Shown here in pieces: positions 46,676 through 55,894 of a DNA stretch of 64,000 bases. The notes under the pieces were generated by a model. The model made no database searches and was not told the origin of the DNA. It saw only the letters and a list, made by a program, of their open reading frames with translations. This DNA is from Hoeflea_A sp965204935 (GTDB lineage Bacteria; Pseudomonadota; Alphaproteobacteria; Rhizobiales; Rhizobiaceae), in NCBI RefSeq assembly GCF_965204935.1, contig NZ_CBDBFO010000002.1; one strand, written 5' to 3'. Every line of letters starts with the position of its first letter. Position 1 is the first letter of the stretch. A program made the position numbers and the translations under genes.

Positions 46676-47165
46676 TCAGGTCCTCAAAATTTGCACTGGT
46701 CTGCCCCACTCGCCGATGGGCGACGTCACTTTGATGAGCCGTTCGGATGGCATTGCTGTCGATGCGATCTCATAGGCAAAAATTCCCCTCTCCCGGGTGC
46801 GGCGTTCGCACCAGGTCGTTCAAGCCAGTTTTGAGATTCAGAGCCGATTTTGATCATCATGATCAATCGAAATACGAATGATCTGATTGGCTAAATACTA
46901 TTGAAATCAGTCAGATAGAGTCAATCAGTCCGGGTCTTTGCATTTCGAAAATTAAGTTCGAAAAAATGAAAGCCATGACCAAAAAAGCACTTCGATATCA
47001 ACTGGTTGCAATAAAGCAGGGCCTCAATCTTCAAGGTTGTGCACTTTCAATCCGAAAACGCCGGCCATTGTTGTTTCTCGAGCGCAAAATTCTCCTTTGA
47101 TTGAATCGGTCGACGCGTTCGCTTTTGGATAGACTAACAATTATTTATTTGGCAGAACCGACAAT
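46676..47165. other. Divergent intergenic region of autotransporter and glxA-like genes
   Basis: No gene here. It carries the promoters of the minus-strand autotransporter and the plus-strand GlxA-type regulator, including the second 300-bp promoter repeat. It is clearly richer in A and T than the flanking genes. No terminator-like hairpin was seen. Confidence 0.6.
46817..47116 (+). promoter_or_regulatory. 300-bp promoter repeat, copy upstream of the GlxA-type regulator
   Basis: Paralogous to 40387-40687 over its whole length. It lies between the autotransporter and the regulator, so operators here could control both. Conserved blocks are listed at the other copy. Confidence 0.8.
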
Positions 47166-47199
47166 ATGCCCTCATTTTCCGCCAAATCGCGCCCGGTTG
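47119..47199 (+). repeat. 80-bp direct repeat, right copy
   Basis: Contains the leader and first codons of the GlxA-type regulator (ATG 47166). The left copy at 40289-40368 is about 93% identical by hand count and non-functional. Confidence 0.9.
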
Positions 47200-48152
47200 T
47201 TCTATTTGTCGTTTTTCCAAACGCCACGCTGCTGGATATCACTGGTCCCATGCAGGTTTTCTCGGATGCAAAACGATTTGGAGGTGAAGACTACGAGATC
47301 GTGCTTGCGTCGGCGAAGGGCGGGAGCCAGCTGATAGACACCGGGGTTGAACTCCACACGGAACCCATGGAGCGGTGGCACGGCAGGGAACTCCACACAC
47401 TCTTGGTTTCAGGCGGCTTTGGAGCGCAATCTGCAGCGCAAGATCCGAAACTGTTGGAAAATACAGTCCTTCTGGCCGATCAAGCAGCGCGAATAGGCTC
47501 CGTTTGCACAGGCGCGTTCATTCTCGCGGCAAGCGGTCTGCTTGATGGCCATCGCGCGGTAACTCATTGGTATTCTTGTGACGAACTGGCCCATCTGCAT
47601 CCAAACGTGAAAGTAGAGCCAGACCGTATGTTCATAAAAGATGGAAGAGTATGGACGTCGGCAGGGGTTACTGCGGGCATCGACATGGCTCTTTCCATGG
47701 TGGCAGAAGACTCGGGGAGAAAGGTTGCCGTCCGTGTGGCAAAATCAATGGTCGTCTATATGATCCGCTCCGGCGGCCAGTCTCAATTCAGTTCCGCGCT
47801 TCTCAGTCAAACGAATGATGCCACTGGTCGGTTCGACGCTCTTCACACCTGGATCGGGGACAATCTAACCGGAAATTTGCGCGTCGATCGACTGGCTGAG
47901 CAAGTTGGAATGAGTGAACGCAATTTCACCAGGGTCTATCGGACAATCACCGGCCGAACGCCCGCCAAAACCATCGAACTGTTTCGCGTTGCGGCAGCGC
48001 GCGACTTGCTTGAAGACACCACACTTCCCGTTGCGACGATTGCGCAACGAACCGGCTTCGTGGACGACGAACGCATGCGGCGCGCCATGCAACGTGTCCT
48101 CGGAATTTCACCGACAGAATACAGAAAGCGATTTGGGCTCGAAGATAACTGA
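47166..48152 (+). CDS. GlxA-family transcriptional regulator (DJ-1/PfpI + AraC HTH)
   Basis: 328 residues. DJ-1/PfpI-like domain about 10-175 (LFVVFPNATLLDITGPMQVF, GSVCTGAFILAASGLLDG with the elbow Cys), then a C-terminal AraC pair of helix-turn-helices (about 225-328; LAEQVGMSERNFTRVYRTITG, PVATIAQRTGFVDDERMRRAM). GlxA-type regulators often respond to small amines or amino acids; the ligand here is unknown. Its upstream region is duplicated before tetR. Confidence 0.9.
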   Translation: MPSFSAKSRPVVLFVVFPNATLLDITGPMQVFSDAKRFGGEDYEIVLASAKGGSQLIDTGVELHTEPMERWHGRELHTLLVSGGFGAQSAAQDPKLLENTVLLADQAARIGSVCTGAFILAASGLLDGHRAVTHWYSCDELAHLHPNVKVEPDRMFIKDGRVWTSAGVTAGIDMALSMVAEDSGRKVAVRVAKSMVVYMIRSGGQSQFSSALLSQTNDATGRFDALHTWIGDNLTGNLRVDRLAEQVGMSERNFTRVYRTITGRTPAKTIELFRVAAARDLLEDTTLPVATIAQRTGFVDDERMRRAMQRVLGISPTEYRKRFGLEDN

Positions 48153-48261
48153 ACCCTTTTCGTCGGCGACTGAGTTGGATGCGCTGCTAGCCGGCGACCC
48201 TCATTTCCCTCACCCGTCCGTCCGGCTTTGAATTCAGGTTCGGCAGCCGAGCCAAGAGGAA

Positions 48262-49098
48262 TCAGAACTGCGCCAGTAACCGGTTGACCTGCGTCGCGGC
48301 ACCCCTTGACCGGGAAGGCGAACGCGGAGCGGAGCGCGGTACGGTCGCATCCCAGCCGGGCATGAATTTGAGCTTGGTCGCCGCTTCGATCTCGCTCAGC
48401 GATGCCAGGTAATCCGATGGTGACGATCCTGCCGGTGCATTTTGCGGGATGAGAAAACAGGCGATCTCCACGGCGCCGGGCGTGTCATAGGGATAGCGGA
48501 ACGGGTCGACGGATACGCAATAGAATGCCTCCGGGATCGGAACCATCTTGCCGTCATCGCGTTCGATATGGTCAGGGTCCGCACCGAAGACCGGCCCGAC
48601 GATCACCCACATATGGTCTTTCTGGCCGGTGGTATCCTTGATGTTGCGGATGGCGTTCTCGAGCTTCAGCCACACGCCCGTGTTCAGCGATCCGCGCTGC
48701 GGGCACATATTGGTCATGAAAAAAGTCTCGAGCTGCGCAAGGCGCCCGAACTGAACGTTGATGACCTCGTTCGGCACCATGTGGCCGACATGGTAGCCGA
48801 TGCCGTCATGTTTGCCGAACGTATCCTTGCTCAGCCTGGCGCTTTCGCCGATGCGCTCATCCGCATAGTAGAAATGGGGCCGATCGTAGTCGACCGCCTC
48901 GTCGGCATGGGCGACACGGTAGGCCGACCACAGCGGTTGATTGCGGGACGGCGCGAACCCTGCCACATAACCATGGTTGACAAGAACCGTGACCGGATGG
49001 TCCGCGTCGTGGTTTTCCGGCGCTCCCTTGAACATGAAAAGATCAATCAAATGCGCCAGATGCCCGCTGCTTTCATGCATTTTGCTGTAATTCGGCAT
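48262..49098 (-). CDS. NucA-type DNA/RNA non-specific endonuclease without signal peptide
   Basis: 278 residues, Endonuclease_NS (beta-beta-alpha Me finger) family. His106 (GHMVP) is the likely general base, Asn139 (GSLNTGVW) the metal ligand and Glu147 (KLENAI) follows at the usual 8-residue spacing. The canonical DRGH reads HVGH, so the Asp and Arg of that motif are replaced. There is no signal peptide, unlike secreted NucA/Serratia nucleases, so it should act inside the cell or after special delivery. The tail is Arg/Ser/Pro-rich. GAGGG precedes the ATG. It is divergent from the CHAT gene. Confidence 0.85.
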   Translation of the reverse strand: MPNYSKMHESSGHLAHLIDLFMFKGAPENHDADHPVTVLVNHGYVAGFAPSRNQPLWSAYRVAHADEAVDYDRPHFYYADERIGESARLSKDTFGKHDGIGYHVGHMVPNEVINVQFGRLAQLETFFMTNMCPQRGSLNTGVWLKLENAIRNIKDTTGQKDHMWVIVGPVFGADPDHIERDDGKMVPIPEAFYCVSVDPFRYPYDTPGAVEIACFLIPQNAPAGSSPSDYLASLSEIEAATKLKFMPGWDATVPRSAPRSPSRSRGAATQVNRLLAQF

Positions 49099-49525
49099 GA
49101 TTATCCCTCGCCAGAATGAAATAATACTTGTCCTGCGTCAGATTATCACCGGATTCACAACCTGAAAAGGCGCGAAATACTTTATGCAATCAAGAATTGT
49201 TTGCATTGGGGGATTTCCTGCGCCCTTGGGGCATCGGCATGCGACCATACGCCCGTCGTGCGGCTTGGATTTCGATTATTGTGCGGCCATACGTTATGAA
49301 TTCTACAACCTTAACGAAATTGTCTTGTTGACCGTATATTAAAAGGAGCACTAATATTCAAAGTATAGCTTTAAATAAAAGACCGGCCGATTATCACTGG
49401 TGCCAAGTTTTTGCACACTGCATATTGGTCTATGTTGCAATGTGACATCTGTCCGGACACCGGTTTGATCCCCATCCGTCATCGTGCGGGAACCGGTCCG
49501 GGGGCGGCATATCCGGGAGGGAAAG
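49099..49525. other. AT-rich divergent region between nuclease and CHAT genes
   Basis: No coding sequence found. It holds the divergent promoters of the nuclease (minus) and the hydrolase-CHAT gene (plus). The middle (49290-49390) is markedly richer in A and T than the surroundings, a common mark of acquired DNA. Confidence 0.5.
49328..49357 (+). promoter_or_regulatory. Sigma-70-type promoter candidate for the CHAT gene
   Basis: TTGACC (49328-49333), an 18-base spacer, then TAATAT (49352-49357). Each hexamer is one base from consensus. It would give a leader of about 160 bases before ATG 49526. Confidence 0.5.
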
Positions 49526-50104
49526 ATGGCGAATATGAGGACGTTGAGACTTCCGGGTCATATTCTCTCTGATCCCGGAACTTCCCGCGGCGCCTCAATC
49601 TCCCGCGGTGCCGCTGAAAGGGACACCGAAGCGCTCATCGATATCACGACGCACAAGGCGGTCGCGGTCAGCGGCGCACGCGCCGTTGCGGAAACCGTCG
49701 AGATCGAGGTTCCGGATGATTGCGTGGTGGAGACCGAGTTCGAGGACGGCATCGTCCTGTGGCAACATCTGGACGATGTCCTGAAGGCACCGGCCGGTCC
49801 GAACTCGCGCGGACTGGGCGACGGCGACTACGATATTCCACCGACATTCGGCAACATCCGGCAGAGCCGCGGCCCTGTCGGATATGCGATCAAGGTGCTG
49901 CGTTTCCTAGGTGTCGATCCGATCGGCTACGCCTCGGACAAGATGACCTGGAAACTGGCGGAGAAGATCGAGAGCAAGATCAAGGACGACACGCCGGGCC
50001 TTTATGTCTGTCGCTCTCCGGATGATCTTGGCGACCGGGTGGACGTCTCGGACATTTCCAATGACAAGCCTGCCCTGATCCTGCTGCACGGGACGGCTTC
50101 CTAA
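49526..50104 (+). pseudogene. Hydrolase-CHAT protein, N-terminal part ending at an in-frame stop
   Basis: 192 codons from ATG 49526 (GGGAGGGAA upstream) to TAA 50102-50104. The last residues, ALILLHGTAS, are the oxyanion-hole strand of an alpha/beta hydrolase. The sequence after the stop continues the fold in the same frame (TGGSFGGLANDADRMPDSQW) and supplies the nucleophile elbow. One base change, TCA to TAA, would explain the break. Upstream residues 1-150 include an acidic, mixed alpha/beta region with no family recognised. Confidence 0.8.
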
Positions 50105-50146
50105 ACGGGTGGCAGTTTCGGCGGCCTCGCCAATGATGCCGACCGG

Positions 50147-53100
50147 ATGCCGGATTCCCAGTGGAACAGCCTCAGGCAGCGCTACAAGGACCGTATCTAC
50201 GCCTTCGAGCACAGGACGCTGACCGAAAGCCCGATCACCAATGCGATCCAGCTTTTGTCCGCACTTCCCGCGCAGGCGAAGGTCGATTTCATCAGCCACT
50301 CGCGCGGCGGCCTTGTCGGAGAGTTCATAGCCCGCAGCCAGGCCTATGGCAGGATCGAGCGCGGCCTGCTTGCCGACCCGTTCGATCAGACGGACTTTGA
50401 CATTTTGCGCAAAGCGCCCTCCGGCAGGGGCCTGTCTGACGCCGATCTCGAGGCCTTTATGGCAACGCGCAACCGGCAGGCCGCCGAACTGGAGACGCTC
50501 GGCGCCATGCTGAAGGAAAAGCGGCCCCAGATCGAGACCTTCGTGCGGGTCGGCTGTCCGGCGCGCGGCACGACACTCGCCTCCGGCCGCCTGGACCTTT
50601 ACCTGTCCGTCTTCACCAATCTTCTCGGTCACATTCCGGTGTTCGGGCAGTCCGACCTTTACACCGTCGTCAAGGAGTTCGCGGTCGCGGTCGCAAAATC
50701 CCGCACCCGGCCACAACTGTTTCCGGGCCTCGAGGCCCAGATGCCGGAATCATCGCTGATCAGCATGCTGAACAGGAGCGACATCGAACTGGACAGCCGG
50801 CTCGCCGTCGTCGCCGGGGATGTCGAGGCGTCCGGTTTCCTGGGAACCCTGGCAACGCTCGCCACCGACTTCTACTACTTCAAGGACCACGACCTTGTCG
50901 TTGAAACCTCCGCGATGCTCGGCGGTTCAGGTCGCCGCAAGGGCGTTCACTACTTTTTCGACAAGGGCGGCGACGTCAATCATTTCAACTATTTCAAGAA
51001 TCAGACAACGGCGAAGAAAATCGTCAGTGCGTTGGGCGCTGCGGACCTCGAGAGTGCCGGGTTTCACGCATTAGCCGAAAAGGACGAGCCGTTGCAGGTG
51101 CGCGCGGCGACGCGAACCCTCGGCGAGCGGCCTATTGTGCTTCTGCTTCCCGGCACCATGGGCAGCCATCTGCAGGCCGGCCGCAATCGAGTCTGGCTGG
51201 ATTTCCTGGATATCGCGCGGGGCAAGCTCAAGGACCTCAAATACGGCCGCAAGACCGTGGTCCCGGACGGCGTCGTCAGCAGGTACTATCGCGACCTTGA
51301 GATGTTTCTTGAGCGCACGCACGATGTCGTCCTGTTCGATTATGACTGGCGTTTGCCGGTTCTCGAGGAAGGCCGCAGGCTTGGCCGGAAACTCGACGGG
51401 CTGCTGAAGAGCACCGACCAGCCGATCAGCATTGTCGCCCATTCCATGGGCGGGCTTATTGCACGGGCGATGCAGGCGCAAATGCCCGAACAATGGAACG
51501 CCATGACGGCCCGCGAACAAAGCCGGCTTGTCATGCTTGGCACGCCCAATGGCGGCTCGGCGGCCATGGCGGCCGGTCTGCTGGGTCGCGATTCCCTCAT
51601 TCGCAAGCTCGAGTGGGTGGATTTCAGGCACGACATGGTCGAGCTTTTGAAGATCATCACCGGCATGCCGGGCGTTCTGGATCTGCTGCCCTTTGATGAT
51701 GACGGAAAGTACTTCAAGGCGAACACCTGGCAGGCGTTCAAGAATGCCATGCCGAAAGGATGGACCCTCCCGACCGCGCAGGACCTTGCGGCATCCGATA
51801 CGTTGCGCACTACGCTGCAGGGCCTGCCTTCGAGCCATCCGAAGATCAGCTATATCGCGGGCATTGCCGACGCGACACCGGTTGCCATCGAAGTCCAGCA
51901 GGCGGATGTGAAAATCATCGCCAGCCGGCAGGGTGACGGCAGGGTTCCGTGGAAGACAGGCATACTCGATCCGCAGCAGACCTGGTACGCCAATGCCGAG
52001 CATGGCGATCTCGCCCGCCACGCGCCGAATTTCGAGGCCATTCTCGACCTGATCGAAACCGGCACGACCAGCCGCCTCCCGGACAAGCCACCGGCGACCG
52101 CCCGCGGCGTTGACCAGACATTCGAGCTTCCCGACGAGCCAATCCTGTTCCCGGACGAGGCCGACATCGAAGCAGCGGCGATGGGCGGAGCACCGATCGA
52201 GCCGATGGCACCGTCCAAGGGGGAACGGGCCAAGGTCTCGATCACGCACGGCAACCTGGCCTTCGCTGAGGGACCGGTGCTTGTCGGACACTATGCCGAC
52301 GACGTCCTCGTCGGCGCGGAAGCTTATCTCGATCGCGTGCTCGACGGGCAACTGTCGCAGCGCAGAAGCCTCGGTGTTTATCCCGGCGAGATCGACACGT
52401 CTGAAGTGGTCTTCAACCGGAAAGAAGGCGCTGTCGGCGCCGTTGTAGTCGGTCTCGGGAAGTTCGGGCATTTGTCGCCAACCAGCCTAACAAAGACCTT
52501 GTCAAAGGCATTTATGACCTATGCCCTTGAGTGGAAGGCGCGAAAGCAATCCAGGGCGCCGGATGACAAAGGCCTTTCCGGCGACGCAGACGATTGCACG
52601 ATCCACAGCCTGATCATCGGCTATCGCGACAGCCGGCTGAAGATACAGGACAGCGTGGCCTGTATTCTTGACGCGCTGGTTCTCGCCAACTCGCTGCTAT
52701 CAGATGATGAGCAGATCAATCACCTGCGGTTTGTGGAGCTCTATCAGGACAGCGCAATCGCCGCAGCCGACATTTTGTCGAGGCTCAGCAAGGATGCGCG
52801 CTACAAGGATCTTCTCGACATACGCCATGTCCTGAAACACTGGAAGGGCGGACAACGCCGCCTCGATTTCCGCGATGACAGTGACATGATCCATCGCATC
52901 GAGATCGGCCGTTCTCCGAGAAGCGAGGAAGCCAACACGCTTATCTACAAGAGCCTGAACGACACCGCGCTGGCGCAGCAGCACCTCAGGCTGACCGATC
53001 GTGTGCAGGTCGATCGTTATATCTCGGAGGTCACCGCAAAGACCCATTCGGATCCGGAAATCGGCCAGGTTCTTTACGAAATGATGTTGCCGCGCGACCT

Positions 53101-55018
53101 GAAAGACGTCTTCTCCGACGGACGACCGGTTCAACTGATCGTCGACGACGATGCGGCGGCCTATCCCTGGGAACTCCTGGACGACCGCTTCGCGGATGCC
53201 GAAGAGCCGATTTCCTGCAGGACCCAGATGATCCGGCAATTGCTTGAGACCCACGATGGCGGCGGCGGTACGGTGGTCAGCATAGGCGGCGCGCTGATCG
53301 CGGGCGACCCGGTCTCGAATTTCAATCCGCTGCCGGGCGCCAGGGAAGAGGCAACACTCGTCTATCAGCTGTTCAAGGACGCCGGCTGGCAGAACCTTCA
53401 CTTCCCCGGGGAGCGCCCGTCAGCCGACTGGATCCGGCGGAAACTCTATCTTGAAGAGCACAAAATCGTGCACCTTGCCGGCCACGGTGTTTACGAATAC
53501 GAATTCGATGACGGCAAGGATGAAAGCGCGTCCTCAAAGAAGCCCACACCGTCATTTGCGACGGGAATGGTCATCGGCGACAACCAGTTTCTGACCGCTG
53601 CCGAGATCAGATCGCTTCGCCGTGTCCCCGAGTTTGTCTTCCTGAACTGTTGCTATCTCGGAAAAATGGAAGCCAGCGATCCGCGGTCTGAAAATGCATT
53701 GTTGCTCGACAGACACCGGCTCGCTGCCAATCTGGCCACGCAATTCATACGTTGCGGTGCGAAGGCGGTCATTGCGGCTGGCTGGGAGGTCGATGACAAT
53801 GCGGCCCTGGCATTTGCCCGCGTCTTCTATGAGCACATGCTCGGCGGCGATGAATTTGGCGACTCCGTGAAATGGGCGCGCCGGGCAGCGCGCGGTGCCG
53901 CGATGAATTCGCGATCCAACACCTGGGGCGCCTACCAGTGTTACGGTGACCCGCAATACCGCCTCAGGCAAGGCCCGGGCCGATCGAGGGGCTCGGTTGA
54001 AAAGAGCAGTTATTCCTCCATCGAACAGGCCATTGTGGCGCTCGAGAACATAACTGGCCGTGCCGATTCCATGACAGCTTTCGACGGACAGATGAGATAT
54101 GTCCGCCAAATTGCCGAGATCGAGGCAAAGGTGCGCGAACGATCCGACTGGCTCAAGGATGCACGGCTGATGGTGGCGTTTGCCGACGCCTTCAGCAAGG
54201 CAGCAGAGTTTGAGCGTGCGGTTGAGTATTACGATCGGGCCATGCTGGCCGAGACGGCATCCCTGCCCGTCAAGGCAATAGAACAGATGGCCAATCTTTC
54301 CATTCGGATGGCGGGCGAGTTTGCGAAAGACCGGTCTGATGGCGCCGTTTCGAAAGCCAAGAGCATTATCAATGAAAGTATCCAGAAGCTGGAATTGCTT
54401 ATACGAATTTCGCCGGTTGCCGGCGGGGGGCAGCTTCTGGACAACGACGGCAAGCCGCTGAAGGGCACAAGCGAGCGCCACTCCCTGATGGGCAGCGCTT
54501 ACAAGCGCAAGGCGAAACTCTATGGAAGCCGCCGGCGCGAAGCCAATCTCAGACAAATGCGGGACGCATACCACAATGCGCACCTCATCAAGGTGATGAC
54601 GACCGGCGCGGTCGGCTATTATGAAGCTGGCAATGCCATGCAGGCGGGTCTGCTGCTCGATCTCTATTCAGGAAAACAACCACGGCTCGACACCAAACTC
54701 CTCAATGCGATGCGGGCCTCGGCGGAACAACAGGACAAGGAAAACCCCGAATTCTGGAGCATGGCAGCGATCGGCGATTGCGTGCTCAACGAACTGCTCG
54801 CAAGCAAAAAACCTGGCGAACTCACCGAAAGCGTCATTGGCGCCTACAGGGATGCCTGGCAGCGCGGCGGGGCTGCCGGCAACCTGAAGTCGGTGATCGA
54901 AAACCTTGAGTTCCTCGAAACGGTCCTTGACGGCGTTGGCGGCAGCAAGAAGCCAAAGGACACGCTGAAGGCGATCGTCGACATTCGCACGGATCTGCAG
55001 AAGCTGATCGACGGCTGA
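50147..55018 (+). CDS. Giant alpha/beta-hydrolase - CHAT protease protein (main part)
   Basis: 1623 residues from ATG 50147; 1830 if joined in frame to 49526. It starts inside hydrolase domain 1 (HSRGG, Ser52). Hydrolase 2 is LCAT/PGAP1-like (about 325-640; LLPGTMGSH, HSMGG Ser433, GTPNGG). A domain of unknown family follows (about 690-930; VLVGHYADD, GAVVVGLG). The CHAT (caspase-like) domain spans about 960-1290 with His1113 (HLAGHG) and Cys1169 (FLNCC). The tail to 1623 is helical and TPR-like. No signal peptide or membrane helix. Lipase and protease modules in one chain suggest a regulated death or defence effector. With the stop at 50102 it may be made only by re-initiation. Confidence 0.85.
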   Translation: MPDSQWNSLRQRYKDRIYAFEHRTLTESPITNAIQLLSALPAQAKVDFISHSRGGLVGEFIARSQAYGRIERGLLADPFDQTDFDILRKAPSGRGLSDADLEAFMATRNRQAAELETLGAMLKEKRPQIETFVRVGCPARGTTLASGRLDLYLSVFTNLLGHIPVFGQSDLYTVVKEFAVAVAKSRTRPQLFPGLEAQMPESSLISMLNRSDIELDSRLAVVAGDVEASGFLGTLATLATDFYYFKDHDLVVETSAMLGGSGRRKGVHYFFDKGGDVNHFNYFKNQTTAKKIVSALGAADLESAGFHALAEKDEPLQVRAATRTLGERPIVLLLPGTMGSHLQAGRNRVWLDFLDIARGKLKDLKYGRKTVVPDGVVSRYYRDLEMFLERTHDVVLFDYDWRLPVLEEGRRLGRKLDGLLKSTDQPISIVAHSMGGLIARAMQAQMPEQWNAMTAREQSRLVMLGTPNGGSAAMAAGLLGRDSLIRKLEWVDFRHDMVELLKIITGMPGVLDLLPFDDDGKYFKANTWQAFKNAMPKGWTLPTAQDLAASDTLRTTLQGLPSSHPKISYIAGIADATPVAIEVQQADVKIIASRQGDGRVPWKTGILDPQQTWYANAEHGDLARHAPNFEAILDLIETGTTSRLPDKPPATARGVDQTFELPDEPILFPDEADIEAAAMGGAPIEPMAPSKGERAKVSITHGNLAFAEGPVLVGHYADDVLVGAEAYLDRVLDGQLSQRRSLGVYPGEIDTSEVVFNRKEGAVGAVVVGLGKFGHLSPTSLTKTLSKAFMTYALEWKARKQSRAPDDKGLSGDADDCTIHSLIIGYRDSRLKIQDSVACILDALVLANSLLSDDEQINHLRFVELYQDSAIAAADILSRLSKDARYKDLLDIRHVLKHWKGGQRRLDFRDDSDMIHRIEIGRSPRSEEANTLIYKSLNDTALAQQHLRLTDRVQVDRYISEVTAKTHSDPEIGQVLYEMMLPRDLKDVFSDGRPVQLIVDDDAAAYPWELLDDRFADAEEPISCRTQMIRQLLETHDGGGGTVVSIGGALIAGDPVSNFNPLPGAREEATLVYQLFKDAGWQNLHFPGERPSADWIRRKLYLEEHKIVHLAGHGVYEYEFDDGKDESASSKKPTPSFATGMVIGDNQFLTAAEIRSLRRVPEFVFLNCCYLGKMEASDPRSENALLLDRHRLAANLATQFIRCGAKAVIAAGWEVDDNAALAFARVFYEHMLGGDEFGDSVKWARRAARGAAMNSRSNTWGAYQCYGDPQYRLRQGPGRSRGSVEKSSYSSIEQAIVALENITGRADSMTAFDGQMRYVRQIAEIEAKVRERSDWLKDARLMVAFADAFSKAAEFERAVEYYDRAMLAETASLPVKAIEQMANLSIRMAGEFAKDRSDGAVSKAKSIINESIQKLELLIRISPVAGGGQLLDNDGKPLKGTSERHSLMGSAYKRKAKLYGSRRREANLRQMRDAYHNAHLIKVMTTGAVGYYEAGNAMQAGLLLDLYSGKQPRLDTKLLNAMRASAEQQDKENPEFWSMAAIGDCVLNELLASKKPGELTESVIGAYRDAWQRGGAAGNLKSVIENLEFLETVLDGVGGSKKPKDTLKAIVDIRTDLQKLIDG

Positions 55019-55160
55019 ACGCGCGACCACGCGCAACTGCTAGCCTAAAGTCGCAGTAGCAGTGTCTTGAATCGCCACAATTCGAACGACACCTCCTCGC
55101 CAAAGGACGGGCGCTTCCCGGCGCTACCGTTCCGTAGAACCCTTTTTGAGGAGTATCTCG

Positions 55161-55316
55161 ATGAGAACGATCTATTCCGGTCTGACCCGTGGCATTTTAA
55201 AGCTTGCCTCGGTGCTTTCTGTCACCGGCGATACAAGACCCCGGCCGGTTCCGCAGCCGCGCTACCCATCCGGCATGGAGCGCCGGTCGGCGTTTCATCC
55301 ATCATCGCGGCGCTAG
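55161..55316 (+). CDS. Possible small basic protein (51 residues)
   Basis: Open frame MRTIYSGLTRGILKLASVLSV... ending TAG 55314-55316. GAGGAG lies 8 bases before the ATG, a strong ribosome site. The product is basic, with a short amphipathic N-terminus and a Pro/Arg-rich tail. A good terminator follows within 25 bases, consistent with a short transcript. No family recognised, and the evidence rests on the signals around it. Confidence 0.45.
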   Translation: MRTIYSGLTRGILKLASVLSVTGDTRPRPVPQPRYPSGMERRSAFHPSSRR

Positions 55317-55338
55317 GCATTGATCACGAGAATATGAA

Positions 55339-55366
55339 GAAAAAGGCTCCCTATCGGAGCCTTTTT
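55339..55366 (+). terminator. Rho-independent terminator
   Basis: AAAAGGCTCC (55341-55350), loop CTATC, GGAGCCTTTTT (55356-55366): a 7-bp GC-rich stem extended by A/T pairs and ending in a T run. Its A/T symmetry means it could stop transcription in both directions. It separates the CHAT/small-protein unit from the gene at 55450. Confidence 0.85.
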
Positions 55367-55449
55367 CACTTTTTCACAACCGGGTGTTTGTATGAAAAAT
55401 TTGCGAATCGCGTGAGAAATCACACATACCCGGAAATGAAGGCAAGGAA

Positions 55450-55857
55450 ATGTTGCGATCCAAGGACATGTCACCGGCAAGGGGAGTGAGGAAATTGGCT
55501 CCTGCAAACCATTTCCAGCTGGAGGGAACGAACTCCACGATTGTCTACGGTCCCGACATTGCAGGGCGACCGCATATCGTTCTCAACGACAGGGTCTATG
55601 ATGAGGTGACCGTCGAAACGACGCCGACCGGTGAGATCGCGTCGGCTGTGATCGATCTCGCGCCCGCCATCTACACAAAGAGGATTTCGCTCCTGATCCC
55701 TCCGGTCAACACCAATGGTGGAGCGCAATCCGTCGAAACGATTGCCGTGTTTTCTACGCATCGCACGTCGATCCAGGGCACGGATGCGCTGATCGGTCAG
55801 CTGATCGAATACGAGATCGAGGCGTTGACGGGTACGGCCAACCACATCCTGACCTGA
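55450..55857 (+). CDS. Hypothetical protein downstream of the CHAT gene
   Basis: Up to 135 residues, strand-rich (STIVYGPDIAGRPHIVLND, VYDEVTVETT, RISLLIPPVNTN), with no signal peptide or known motif. Start is uncertain: ATG 55450, ATG 55468 or later GTG/TTG codons all have short spacing to weak ribosome sites. It lies after a terminator, so it is likely expressed on its own. Any link with the CHAT protein is only positional. Confidence 0.55.
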   Translation: MLRSKDMSPARGVRKLAPANHFQLEGTNSTIVYGPDIAGRPHIVLNDRVYDEVTVETTPTGEIASAVIDLAPAIYTKRISLLIPPVNTNGGAQSVETIAVFSTHRTSIQGTDALIGQLIEYEIEALTGTANHILT

Positions 55858-55894
55858 ATAGATCACGGACTGCGGGGCGAGATGCACAGGCGGC

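Noticed and set aside
29846..49525. Integrative element using the tRNA-Gln 3' end as attachment site
   Set aside because: No integrase gene and no repeat of the tRNA 3' end were found in the window.
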